NCBI GenBank assembly: GCA_012523605.1
Contig: JAAYTY010000219.1
Location: 1-11,988, forward strand
DNA length: 11,988 nt
From: Candidatus Fermentibacterota bacterium
GTDB lineage: Bacteria > Fermentibacterota > Fermentibacteria > Fermentibacterales > Fermentibacteraceae
Reading direction: 5' to 3'
In this document: positions 1 through 7,589 of the stretch, piece by piece
Layout: each line of letters starts with the position of its first letter
How positions within the stretch are numbered: position 1 is the stretch's first letter
Translations under genes and position numbers: made by a program
Notes under the pieces: generated by a model
The model's database searches: none
What the model was told of the DNA's origin: nothing
Seen by the model: the letters and a program-made list of their open reading frames with translations, nothing else

Positions 1-1
1 C

Positions 2-271
2 TCGCCCGAAGTGCTCGAGACCTGTGCATCCTGGTACGCCGCTTGCGGCAGCCCGGACAGTGCCCTTGCCCTGCTCGAGAGGTCTGCCATGGCCCAGCAG
101 AGGCCCGGAAGGACCACGATGCGCATGCTCTGCGCGGCCGCGGCCGGGGCGGGAGACCGGGAAAGGCTGGCTGTCCACCTCGCCTATGCGAGGAGCCTCT
201 ATCCCGATGACGTGGTCATCTCCGTCATGGCGGGAGAGCCGCTCCAACGGGGCGGGGAAGACGAAAGGTAG
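2..271 (+). CDS. C-terminal end of a TPR-like protein (5' end outside window)
   Basis: The reading frame is open from the left edge and stops with TAG at 269-271, so only about 89 C-terminal residues are visible and the true start is upstream. The visible part is alanine- and leucine-rich and reads as paired amphipathic helices (SWYAACGSPDSALALLERS, then RERLAVHLAYARSLYPDD). This matches the A/B helix pattern and the Y-P-D-D loop ending of tetratricopeptide repeats. No catalytic motif is present. The gene ends 20 bases before the DUF2723 gene and probably shares its transcript. The third gene of this run also has a TPR-like C-terminus, so this fragment could be the tail of a similar membrane protein. 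That is inference; the fragment alone gives no function. Confidence 0.6.
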   Translation, partial: SPEVLETCASWYAACGSPDSALALLERSAMAQQRPGRTTMRMLCAAAAGAGDRERLAVHLAYARSLYPDDVVISVMAGEPLQRGGEDER

Positions 272-291
272 TCCGGCTGTACCGGCTTCCC

Positions 292-1764
292 GTGCTCGGG
301 ATCGGATGGAGGGCGGCGGTGCTGGCCGCTGCAGCCGGCCTGCTGGCACTGATAACCGGCCCCCCGGGCTTCGACTCCATCGACGGAAGCGAGTTCGCAG
401 TCGCCGCAGAGAGGATGGCCGTGTCCCATCCGCCCGGCTACCCCCTTCTCCTCTTCCTCCTGAGGATTTTTCCAGGCAGCGGATACGCCTCGTGCCGCTT
501 CCTGTCGGCTCTCTGCGCTTCAGCCGCGATTCTGGCCGCCTCCGCATGGGCAAGGACTTCGGGGAGATCCGAGGGTTCCTCGCTCGCCGTATCTGCAATC
601 CTGGTGTTCTCAGCGCCAGTGTTCTCGCAGATGAACTGCGTGGAAGTCCATCCGCTGGCCATCGTCCTCACGCTGCTCGCCCTGTCCGCCCCGGGAGGTC
701 CGTTGAGTCCCTACTGCTTCTCGCTCGCAGTCTTCGGAGGTCACCCGGCGGCCCTCCTCGCCGCCCCCCTCGCGCTTGCGCGCACGGCCAGGCTTACGGC
801 CCTCTCCGTTCTGCTGGCGGCGGTTCCGGCGACTCTGACTCTCTACACGCCGATAGTCGCTCCCGGATCGGAACCGATGCACTACGGAAGACCGGCCTCC
901 GTCGAGGGCGTCGCGGCGTACCTGACGCTCTACCGCGGGAGGCTTTCGCTTCCCGATCCGGCCTTCCCCGCGGAGCTTGTCTCCGGATTCGGCCCGGTGA
1001 CCGCCGGCGTCATGGCGCTGTTCCTGGCCTTCTCCGGAAGGCTCCGGCGTGCCGAGGCGGCCGCTCTTGCGATTTCGATTCTCGCACTCTCCTGCTACAG
1101 AATGCCCGACAAGGGCAGCCTCCTCTGGGTGCTGCCGGTGATCCTGCTGCCCGCGATGGCCAGGGGCTTCGACCGGATGGCAGGACGGGGGGCCGCGGCG
1201 GCGGGAGCGGCGGCGGTGCTGGTCGCCGCGTCGGCGGCATCGGGCTTGCTCCGGTCGGACAGGACGCGCGACGTAGCGGCCTGCCTGGGTTCGAGGGACA
1301 TGCTGAGGGGAGCTCCCCTCGAGGCCGTCTTCTGCACCATCGGGCACGACGCCTTCTATGCCGCCTACAACACGGACCTCGACGACGTCCGTCCCGACAT
1401 CATCCCTGCCGACATGTACGGCATATACTTCGACCTGCGGCTCGCGAGCCCTCTGCCCCCGGCCATCGGGGGACGGCCGGTGGTCGCCACGAGGGGCTGG
1501 GACGAGCCTTTCCTCCGCCTCGACGGGCTCCTCTTCACGGCGGAAGGCTGCGTTCGGCCCGGGTGGGATGCGATGGAGGTCTTCTCCGCCGTTTTCTCCA
1601 GTCCTGACGATTTCTCGAGGGACTACCTCGCGGAGCTGATCGCAAGAAGAGCGGTTCAGAGCCCCCCGGCCGAGCGCGAAAGCCTCTCCGCGATGGCTCT
1701 GGCGACCGTCGGTTCGGATCTGGCGAGAAACAGGCTGGAGGCCCTGATTGATCTCTACCGCTGA
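292..1764 (+). CDS. DUF2723 (TMEM260-like) polytopic membrane protein, putative GT-C glycosyltransferase
   Basis: 490 residues from GTG at 292. Residues 10-22 begin a first membrane segment. The following loop carries the DUF2723 signature: acidic residues D28, D31 and E34 (DGSEF), then SHPPGYP at 45-51. Further family features are SQMNCVEVHPL near 112-122, a GGH motif near 149-151, and HYGRP near 197. Several hydrophobic segments run to about residue 320. A soluble C-terminal part (about 330-490) contains a GHDAF...RPDIIP stretch like the family's gDn..RPDV region. The family is predicted GT-C fold; its eukaryotic member TMEM260 is a protein O-mannosyltransferase, but bacterial substrates are mostly unknown. 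Start is uncertain: no good SD precedes 292, whereas GTG at 319 has GGAGGG five bases upstream and would shorten the protein by nine residues. The 3' end overlaps the next gene by 17 bases. Confidence 0.82.
   Translation: MLGIGWRAAVLAAAAGLLALITGPPGFDSIDGSEFAVAAERMAVSHPPGYPLLLFLLRIFPGSGYASCRFLSALCASAAILAASAWARTSGRSEGSSLAVSAILVFSAPVFSQMNCVEVHPLAIVLTLLALSAPGGPLSPYCFSLAVFGGHPAALLAAPLALARTARLTALSVLLAAVPATLTLYTPIVAPGSEPMHYGRPASVEGVAAYLTLYRGRLSLPDPAFPAELVSGFGPVTAGVMALFLAFSGRLRRAEAAALAISILALSCYRMPDKGSLLWVLPVILLPAMARGFDRMAGRGAAAAGAAAVLVAASAASGLLRSDRTRDVAACLGSRDMLRGAPLEAVFCTIGHDAFYAAYNTDLDDVRPDIIPADMYGIYFDLRLASPLPPAIGGRPVVATRGWDEPFLRLDGLLFTAEGCVRPGWDAMEVFSAVFSSPDDFSRDYLAELIARRAVQSPPAERESLSAMALATVGSDLARNRLEALIDLYR
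1737..1741 (+). promoter_or_regulatory. Shine-Dalgarno site fixing a TTG start
   Basis: GGAGG lies six bases before TTG at 1748, inside the end of the DUF2723 gene. It supports the TTG as the true start of the next gene and suggests translational coupling. Confidence 0.6.
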
Positions 1765-4171
1765 CCGCCTGCTGTCCGCCGGGCTCCTCGCGGTCTGCCT
1801 GCTCTACTGCCTGACTCCGGTATACAGCGAGAACCTCTTCTGGCATCTGCGCAACGGCGAGGACATCCTCGACACTGGAACCGTCCGCACCGAAGACCCC
1901 TTCACCTGGACCATGCACGGACACAGATGGATTCAGCAGGAATGGCTTGCCGAAACCGCCTTTGCGGCGGCCTGGAGGCTCGGCGGAGCGGCGGGGCTCA
2001 CCGTTCTCAAGTCGGCGGTCGTGCTCGGAACGGTCGCCCTCGCCGTCGCCGCATCGAGGAGGAGGGGCGGATCGACTCCCGGCGTCGTTCTCACCTCGGT
2101 CCTGTGGCTCGCGGTCAGTCAGGCCAGATGGTTCGAGAGGCCCCATATCTTCACGGACCTGTTCTTCTCCCTGTATCTGTTCCTGCTCACGCTCGACCTG
2201 AGACCCGCGGTCAGGTGGGCTGTGTTCCTGCCGCTGCAGGTGCTCTGGGTCAATACCCATGCCGGCTTCGTGATGGGCGTCTTCCTCCTCGCGATCGGCC
2301 CCGTCTGCGACGCCCTGGCCGGACGCTGGAGGAGAATGTTCCCGGGCGCCCTTCTGGCGACCGCCGCCCTCGCGGTATCGGGCATCCATCCCAACGGATT
2401 CGGATCGCTGGAATACCTGCCCGCCTTCCTGGCACAGCCGCTCTTCAGGGATTCCATCAGGGAGTGGTGGAGTCCGTTCGATCCCAGATACGGAACGGCG
2501 GGAACCGCCGCGGCCCTGCTGGCGCTGTCGCTGGCGTCGGGACTGATCCTGGCCCGCAGGCACGTCAGGAAGCCGTCGGGTGCGGATGCGGCGATGCTCG
2601 CCGCACTCTTCGTATCCAGCGTCTTCGCGGCGAGAAACATCGAACTCCTGGCCCTGGCGGCGATCGTGGCGATACCGGCCCATCTGCCTCGTGTCGGGAG
2701 GATCCTGCCGGCCGCACTCCTGGGGATTGCCGCGGTCATCCCCTTCCTGGCGGGGCTCCCCAGAGAGTTCGGGCCGCCCAGGAAGCTGGGGCCGGGCATG
2801 GTGTGGGAGATCTATCCGACAGGGCTGGCCGACTTCCTGGAAGAGCACTCCCTCTATGGCAGGGTATTCAACACCAACGAGATCTCAGGTTATCTCCAGT
2901 ACAGGTTCGGATCCAGGCTTCCGCTCTACATGGATGGAAGGTGCCTTCTCTATCCGCAGGACTTCTATGCCGAGTATCTGATGCTCGCGCAGATGCCCGA
3001 CTCGTCTCTTGCGACGCTCCAGCTGGCCACCATCGAGGACAGGGACATCGAACTCGCCCTCTACGACTGGCCCGAGGCATCGGGCTCGTCCGCCTTCCTC
3101 CTTGCCGCTCTGCCCGGCTGGGCACCGGTGTACTGGGACCGCCTTACAGTGGCCTACGCGAGGACCGACCTCCTCCGGCGCCTTGGCCTCGAGGATCTGG
3201 CGTTCGACCTCGCCGATCCGCTATCCCCTGCCGGCCTGCTCGAGTGCCCGCCCTACCTGATCGCCGCAGGAAGCGGCAGGGAGATGCTCCGAGCCTGCAG
3301 CCTGGGCGTGTTCGAGCCGCCGAGGTGGGTAGCCTGCTGCCTGCTGGAGAGGGAGGGCAGGGCGGAGGAGGCCATGGCAGTTGCACAGGCATCGAGCGAC
3401 CCGGAGACCCGGGCGATGCTGGCCGCCGCCCTCTCGGGGGAGCCGTTCGGAGACGAGCCGCCCCCGCAGATAGTCACGCTGGCGGCATGGACTCTCGCAA
3501 GACAGGGCAGATTCGAGGAGGCCGAAGCCCTGGCCTTCTCCATCGGCGACAGCTGTCTCGCCGCGTCAGTCACGATCGTCGCCCGGGGAACCTCCGGGGC
3601 GCAGGGCATGTCGAACCGGCTTCCGTGGATCCCCCCGAGCGTCCATTCCGAGGCCGAGGCGGGGCTTCTCGGAAGAGGGGACTCCCTGGGCTATGCTGCT
3701 GTATGCCTGCATGTCGCGGGGCTGGAGGAGCAGGCGGTCCTGGCGGCGATGGCCTGCGCGGATGCGCCAGGCAGCCGGCCGTGGGCGCTCGCGGTTTCGG
3801 CGCTGGTGCTCGAATGCGCCGGCTTCGGGAACGAGGCGGCAGCCCTGTCGGATTCGGCCCTGGCGCTGAGCGTCACGCCGACGACTCTCTGGACGAGGGG
3901 GCTGGTGGAGGCATTCGAGGGAAGGCACGGCACTGCCGCCGGCTATCTGGAGAGGGCGCTGAGGTTGTCCCCGGGGGCCGGTGCCATCAGGCTGGATCTG
4001 GCCTCATGTCTTTGGAACGCAGGCGACATCGCCGGGGCGGCCGTGGCGTACATCGAAGCCGCTGAAACGGGAATCCCCCTGCCTGCCTCCGCCAGGAACC
4101 GCCTGGGGTGGGCCGCCGTCCTGGGGTTTGCGGACCGGGCCGCAGTCGAGAGAGTGCTGGCTTCTTCTTGA
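1748..4171 (+). CDS. Polytopic membrane protein with TPR-like C-terminal half (GT-C-like)
   Basis: 807 residues from TTG. Roughly ten hydrophobic segments lie between residues 8 and 336. After the first comes a loop with NLFWHLRNGEDI (29-40), EDPFTW (49-54) and IQQEWLAE (62-69). This resembles a recurrent bacterial membrane-protein family written approximately as WWHL..G, DPFS, EWL, which I recognise only by pattern. A second landmark is VFNTNEISGYLQYRF...MDGR at 373-398. From about 520 to 807 the protein is soluble and made of helical pairs of TPR type, for example RQGRFEEAEALAF (585-597) and GRHGTAAGYLERALRLSPG (725-743). A membrane glycosyltransferase-like module with a periplasmic or cytoplasmic TPR scaffold is the best reading. 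Substrate and activity are unknown. It is coupled to the DUF2723 gene by overlap. Confidence 0.7.
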   Translation: MISTADRLLSAGLLAVCLLYCLTPVYSENLFWHLRNGEDILDTGTVRTEDPFTWTMHGHRWIQQEWLAETAFAAAWRLGGAAGLTVLKSAVVLGTVALAVAASRRRGGSTPGVVLTSVLWLAVSQARWFERPHIFTDLFFSLYLFLLTLDLRPAVRWAVFLPLQVLWVNTHAGFVMGVFLLAIGPVCDALAGRWRRMFPGALLATAALAVSGIHPNGFGSLEYLPAFLAQPLFRDSIREWWSPFDPRYGTAGTAAALLALSLASGLILARRHVRKPSGADAAMLAALFVSSVFAARNIELLALAAIVAIPAHLPRVGRILPAALLGIAAVIPFLAGLPREFGPPRKLGPGMVWEIYPTGLADFLEEHSLYGRVFNTNEISGYLQYRFGSRLPLYMDGRCLLYPQDFYAEYLMLAQMPDSSLATLQLATIEDRDIELALYDWPEASGSSAFLLAALPGWAPVYWDRLTVAYARTDLLRRLGLEDLAFDLADPLSPAGLLECPPYLIAAGSGREMLRACSLGVFEPPRWVACCLLEREGRAEEAMAVAQASSDPETRAMLAAALSGEPFGDEPPPQIVTLAAWTLARQGRFEEAEALAFSIGDSCLAASVTIVARGTSGAQGMSNRLPWIPPSVHSEAEAGLLGRGDSLGYAAVCLHVAGLEEQAVLAAMACADAPGSRPWALAVSALVLECAGFGNEAAALSDSALALSVTPTTLWTRGLVEAFEGRHGTAAGYLERALRLSPGAGAIRLDLASCLWNAGDIAGAAVAYIEAAETGIPLPASARNRLGWAAVLGFADRAAVERVLASS

Positions 4172-4196
4172 CAGTTCCCCCTGGGCCGAGCAGTAT
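4168..4196 (+). promoter_or_regulatory. Candidate sigma70-type promoter for the carboxyltransferase operon
   Basis: A perfect TTGACA (4168-4173) overlaps the stop codon of the preceding gene. A 17-base spacer leads to CAGTAT (4191-4196), a weak -10 that keeps A at position 2 and AT at the end. It would give a leader of roughly 55 bases before the ATG at 4260. The spacing is ideal but the -10 is poor, so this is a candidate only. Confidence 0.35.
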
Positions 4197-4259
4197 CCGG
4201 TTTCCGACGAGTCTCCCGGTACCGCGCAACAGAAAGCGCAAAAACATGAAGGGATCTTC

Positions 4260-5801
4260 ATGTCCGTAATCAGCCGGATAAACGAATTCCTCGCCAGGGC
4301 GTCGCGCCTCCTCCTCGGAGGCGGCAAGGAAGCCCTCGAGAGCCAGAAGAAGAAGGGCAAGCTCACGGTCAGGGAGAGGCTGGATCTCCTGCTGGACCAG
4401 GGCTCCTTCATCGAGACCGATCTCTTCGTGGAGCACTCCGCTCAGGACTTCGGAATGAGCGCGAAGAAGCTCGCGGGAGACGGCGTGGTGACCGGCATAG
4501 GCCGGGTGGACAGACGGCCGGTCGCCGTCTTCGCACAGGACTTCTCGGTGGCCGGAGGCTCGCTTGGCAGGGCCCACGCCGGCAAGATCACCAAGATGAT
4601 GGACTGCGCCAGGGACATGCTGATACCGCTCATCGGGATAAACGACTCGGGCGGCGCACGGATCCAGGAGGGGGTCGACTCGCTCTGCGGATACGGGGAG
4701 ATCTTCTACAGGAACACCCAGCTCAGCGGTGTCGTACCCCAGCTTTCCGTGATACTCGGGCCCTGTGCGGGAGGGGCGGTCTACTCCCCCGCGCTCACGG
4801 ACTTCGTCTTCGTGGTGGACAGGGTTTCGAACATGTTCATCACCGGCCCGCAGGTGATCAAGGCCGTGCTCGGCGAGGAGATATCGCCCGAGGACCTCGG
4901 CGGAGCCATGACCCATGCCTCGATTACGGGCAACGCCCACTTCTACGCCCGCTCGGAGGCCGAGGCCTTCGAGCAGGTGAGGAGCCTCCTGTCCTACCTT
5001 CCCCCCAGCTCGCAGGAGCTTCCCCCGGAAGCACCCCCCAGGCCGCCGAAGAAGCCCGTTTCCCCCGACATCATCCCCGACGACAGACGCAGGGCATACT
5101 GCGTGAAGGAGGTCATAAGGGGGCTGGTGGACGGCTCGGATTTCCTCGAAGTGCACGAGCACTACGCGAGGAACATCGTGACCGGATTCGCGAGGCTCGG
5201 CGGACGCAGTGTCGGAGTGATAGCCAATCAGCCCAGGGTGCTGGCCGGAGTTCTCGACGTTGACGCCTCCGACAAGGCCGCGCGGTTCATCCGCTTCTGC
5301 GACGCTTTCAACATCCCCCTTCTCACGCTCGTGGACACACCGGGGTACCTGCCGGGCGTCAACCAGGAGCACATGGGCGTCATCAGACACGGCGCCAAGC
5401 TCCTCTACGCCTACAGCGAGGCCACGGTGCCCAAGATCACGGTGATAATGCGCAAGGCTTATGGAGGAGCCTACATCGCCATGTGCAGCAGGCATCTGGG
5501 CGCTGGATTCGTGGTGGCGTGGCCGAGCGCGGAAATAGCCGTCATGGGGTCCGAGGGTGCGGCCAACATCATTTTCCGCAAGGAGATAGAGGAAAGCCCG
5601 GATCCCGAGGCCACCCGTCGCGAGAAGATACGGGAGTACGAGGAGAAGTTCGCCAATCCGTACGTCGCCGCCGGGAAGGGCTACGTGGACGCCATCCTCC
5701 TCCCCCAGCAGACCCGCGAGGTACTCGTGTCGGTCCTGGCGGTCAGCCGCAACTCCACACACTCGATGCCGCTGCGCAGGCACGGCAACTTCCCGGTATG
5801 A
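4260..5801 (+). CDS. Acyl-CoA carboxyltransferase subunit (MmdA / PccB / transcarboxylase 12S family)
   Basis: 513 residues, the usual length of the family. ATG at 4260 has GAAGGGA (4248-4254) five bases upstream; the open frame extends further up but without support. Two crotonase-like halves are visible. The N-terminal half has NDSGGARIQEG (128-138), GYGEIF (144-149) and the GPCAGGAVYSP oxyanion region (167-177). The C-terminal half has DTPGYLPG..QE..G (359-373) and RKAYGGAYIAM (398-408). The protein ends in RRHGNFPV, like 12S and MmdA proteins. It moves a carboxyl group between carboxybiotin and an acyl-CoA such as propionyl-CoA/methylmalonyl-CoA. The residue after GGAY, which affects acyl-CoA choice in actinobacterial enzymes, is Ile406. 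The IAM form and the AWPSAEIAVMG stretch resemble transcarboxylase 12S and decarboxylase alpha subunits. Its stop overlaps the start of the biotin carrier gene, its likely partner. Confidence 0.93.
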   Translation: MSVISRINEFLARASRLLLGGGKEALESQKKKGKLTVRERLDLLLDQGSFIETDLFVEHSAQDFGMSAKKLAGDGVVTGIGRVDRRPVAVFAQDFSVAGGSLGRAHAGKITKMMDCARDMLIPLIGINDSGGARIQEGVDSLCGYGEIFYRNTQLSGVVPQLSVILGPCAGGAVYSPALTDFVFVVDRVSNMFITGPQVIKAVLGEEISPEDLGGAMTHASITGNAHFYARSEAEAFEQVRSLLSYLPPSSQELPPEAPPRPPKKPVSPDIIPDDRRRAYCVKEVIRGLVDGSDFLEVHEHYARNIVTGFARLGGRSVGVIANQPRVLAGVLDVDASDKAARFIRFCDAFNIPLLTLVDTPGYLPGVNQEHMGVIRHGAKLLYAYSEATVPKITVIMRKAYGGAYIAMCSRHLGAGFVVAWPSAEIAVMGSEGAANIIFRKEIEESPDPEATRREKIREYEEKFANPYVAAGKGYVDAILLPQQTREVLVSVLAVSRNSTHSMPLRRHGNFPV

Positions 5802-6127
5802 CGACGCACGACCCCATGGACCGGGAGGAGCTCGAAGTCGACTCCACCCGCTACGAGACCGAGATCCCGCGCAGGAGCCTGAGACCGTTCCCCGGCCTGC
5901 CCGACCGGCGCGAGGTCAGAGCCTTCATCCCCGGAACGATCGTGGAAGTTCGAGCAAGGGAGGGCGAGAGGGTCTCGCCGGGGCAGGTCCTGCTGCTCCT
6001 CGACGCCATGAAGATGCACAACGAGGTCTGCTCGGAGATCCAGGGCCGTGTTCGCAGCGTTATGGTCCGCAGGGGCGACAGGGTCGAGAAGAATCAGATC
6101 CTCGTATCGCTGGAGGAATGCCAGTAG
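5798..6127 (+). CDS. Biotin carboxyl carrier protein (biotinyl-lipoyl domain)
   Basis: 109 residues, starting at ATG 5798 within an ATGA overlap with the carboxyltransferase gene, so translation is probably coupled. Residues about 39-107 form one biotinyl-lipoyl domain: RAFIPGTIVEVRAREGERVSPGQ, then the biotinylation site DAMKM (69-73, with Lys72 the expected attachment residue), then GRVRSVMVRRGDRVEKNQ. The first ~38 residues are charged and lack the Ala/Pro-rich swinging linker common in decarboxylase gamma chains. Its size and arrangement resemble the 1.3S subunit of transcarboxylase and free-standing carriers in bacterial methylmalonyl-CoA systems. It would carry carboxybiotin to the preceding gene's product. 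No biotin carboxylase or biotin ligase is encoded nearby. Confidence 0.9.
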   Translation: MTTHDPMDREELEVDSTRYETEIPRRSLRPFPGLPDRREVRAFIPGTIVEVRAREGERVSPGQVLLLLDAMKMHNEVCSEIQGRVRSVMVRRGDRVEKNQILVSLEECQ

Positions 6128-6170
6128 CCGGATTCCCGGCGATAGACCGCCGCTTCACCGGGATGTGGAA

Positions 6171-6206
6171 GGGGGGCCGGCGCGAGCCGGCCCCCCTGTT
6201 GTTTTC
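6171..6206 (+). terminator. Rho-independent terminator after the biotin carrier gene
   Basis: Positions 6171-6181 (GGGGGGCCGGC) pair perfectly with 6186-6196, giving an 11-bp all-GC stem closed by the tetraloop GCGA (6182-6185), a GNRA-type loop. The plus-strand continuation TGTTGTTTTC (6197-6206) is a T-rich tail. It lies 43 bases after the carrier stop and 12 bases before the stop of the convergent lipoprotein gene. On the minus strand the tail is poor in T, so it may stop only plus-strand transcription well. Confidence 0.85.
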
Positions 6207-6218
6207 GAGAGACGCGGA

Positions 6219-7511
6219 CTAGTTCCCGCCCAGCGAGTTCCTGATCTCCTGGGCGGTCTCCATGGCCTCGATGGCGTCGTTGCGGCGCCCCAGCCTGCTG
6301 TAGGTGCTGGCGAGGTACTCCCACCACTCGGGGTTGCCTGGCACGAACTCGATCGCCATCTCGAGCGCATCGGCGGCCTCGGCATCGCGCTCCATCTTGG
6401 TCAGGGCCGCGAACTTCATGTAGTAGAGGTTGCCCATTTCATCGGGGGCCAGTCCGGGCAGGGCGATCGCGGTACCCAGCACGGCAAGGGCGTTCTCGTA
6501 GTCCTCCATCATTATGCGGGCCTGCGCAAGACTGCCGAGAATCACGTAGCTGTCGCCTGAGTACTCGCGGGCGCTCTCGAGGGCGGCTGCCGACTGCTCG
6601 AACTGCTCCATCTCGAGAAGGGCCACGCCCCGGGTCAGCATGATGTCTCCACGCATGGACCGGGCGTCCTCCGGGGCCAGCCAGCCTTCGGCCAGACCCG
6701 CATCGATGCCTTCGAGAGCGTCGTCGAACACGCGCATGGCGCCGTCGAAATCACCCTCGAGAAGGTACACCTGGGCCAGCAGGCTGAGCACGTCGGCATT
6801 GGTCGGATCGAAGACCAGGGCCTTCGAGAGCAGGGTCTCGGCGGCGGAGAGATGGGCCTCCGGCTCCTCGGACATGGAGGCCAGCGACTTGTGCAGCATC
6901 GCGGCGTTGTAGTACGACAGGATGGCAGTGCCGATCGCGTTGTCGATCATGTCCTGGTAGGCCTGCTTCTGCTCTTCGGGAGCCGCATCCCTCTGCTGCT
7001 CGAGACTCGCGATGAGCTGGTCGCTGATATCGGATGCGGTCTGGAAGTGCCGGACCGCCAGATCGTAGTCCTGATTTCCCAGCGCGATGTCTCCCAGCAT
7101 CTGGTCGAACTCCGGGCGCGTGGGCACGACTCTCTTGCCATCCTCGAGGGTCTGGATCGCCGCCTCGACGTCACCGGCCTCGGAGTGCATCGCGGCCGTG
7201 TTGTAGAAGACGAACCAGAAGTCCGCCAGCTCTGGGGCGAGGGCCGGATCGATCTCCCATGCTCTGAAGAACGATTCGGAAGCCCCCTCCCAGTCCCTGA
7301 GCGTGCCCTGGGCGTTTCCGCGCAGGAGCCAGACCTGGGCGTCCAGCGAATCGCCCGCGGCGATGACGCTGTCCGCGAGGTGAATGGCGTCCTGGTACTC
7401 GCCGTTCTGGATGTGGACTCTCATGCCGGTCACGGCAGGCGATGCGCAGGCGGCAGCGACGAGGCAGGAGATGAGGAGCGCCATTCGAGTAGCCGGTACT
7501 CTGCCGAACAA
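6219..7511 (-). CDS. TPR-repeat lipoprotein
   Basis: 430 residues from TTG at 7511, chosen because GGAGG (7519-7523) sits seven bases upstream. An ATG at 7484 would remove nine residues but lacks this site. The N-terminus has two arginines, a short hydrophobic stretch (ALLISCLVAAA) and Cys22, which fits a relaxed lipobox (A-A-A-C). Residue +2 is Ala, so outer-membrane sorting is possible if the cell is diderm. The rest is almost entirely TPR-like helix pairs: about 58-94, 104-165, 200-270, 290-352 and 360-424, with typical endings such as ALVFDPTNADVLSLLAQVY. There is no catalytic domain, so it is probably an envelope-anchored protein-protein scaffold. It is expressed divergently from the L,D-transpeptidase gene. 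It is acidic and lacks obvious partners in the window. Confidence 0.85.
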   Translation of the reverse strand: MFGRVPATRMALLISCLVAAACASPAVTGMRVHIQNGEYQDAIHLADSVIAAGDSLDAQVWLLRGNAQGTLRDWEGASESFFRAWEIDPALAPELADFWFVFYNTAAMHSEAGDVEAAIQTLEDGKRVVPTRPEFDQMLGDIALGNQDYDLAVRHFQTASDISDQLIASLEQQRDAAPEEQKQAYQDMIDNAIGTAILSYYNAAMLHKSLASMSEEPEAHLSAAETLLSKALVFDPTNADVLSLLAQVYLLEGDFDGAMRVFDDALEGIDAGLAEGWLAPEDARSMRGDIMLTRGVALLEMEQFEQSAAALESAREYSGDSYVILGSLAQARIMMEDYENALAVLGTAIALPGLAPDEMGNLYYMKFAALTKMERDAEAADALEMAIEFVPGNPEWWEYLASTYSRLGRRNDAIEAMETAQEIRNSLGGN

Positions 7512-7518
7512 AGCAATG

Positions 7519-7523
7519 CCTCC
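7519..7523 (-). promoter_or_regulatory. Shine-Dalgarno site of the TPR lipoprotein gene
   Basis: GGAGG on the minus strand lies seven bases before TTG at 7511-7509. This decides the TTG start over the ATG at 7484. Confidence 0.6.
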
Positions 7524-7552
7524 ATTTCGTTATCGGGTTTATGGTTTTCCGA

Positions 7553-7580
7553 AACCTACGACTTTCATGGCTCAAGTCAA
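7553..7580 (-). promoter_or_regulatory. Candidate promoter for the TPR lipoprotein gene
   Basis: On the minus strand TTGACT (7580-7575) is followed after 16 bases by TAGGTT (7558-7553). The -35 is good and the -10 weak. It lies in the only sizeable intergenic spacer (7512-7651), back to back with a plus-strand candidate. Confidence 0.35.
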
Positions 7581-7589
7581 CAGACGGCC

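Noticed and set aside
24..1607. 527-codon open frame on plus overlapping the first two genes
   Set aside because: Arg/Gly/Pro-rich shadow frame. The DUF2723 signature lies in the other frame.
1535..2848. 437-codon open frame on minus
   Set aside because: Antisense shadow of two well-supported membrane protein genes, low-complexity Gln/Arg/Gly composition.
1927..4065. 712-codon open frame on plus inside the membrane/TPR gene
   Set aside because: It is a frame shift of the 807-residue protein; the product is Arg/Gly-rich, has no membrane segments and no ribosome site.
4224..4239. GCGC inverted repeat in the leader of the carboxyltransferase operon as a riboswitch
   Set aside because: Only a four-bp stem in an ~88-base leader; no known aptamer pattern is visible.
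3981..4259. N-terminal extension of the carboxyltransferase
   Set aside because: The upstream part is a shadow of the preceding gene's TPR tail; family homology and the SD place the start at 4260.
3987..5783. 598-codon open frame on minus, opposite the carboxyltransferase
   Set aside because: It mirrors a clearly conserved gene on plus and its product is rich in Arg, Gly, His and Val without any family motif. Long antisense frames are expected in GC-rich DNA.
7543..7556. GGTTT-TCCG-AAACC hairpin in the lipoprotein leader
   Set aside because: Five-bp stem with no tract or conserved context; probably chance in a small AT-richer spacer.
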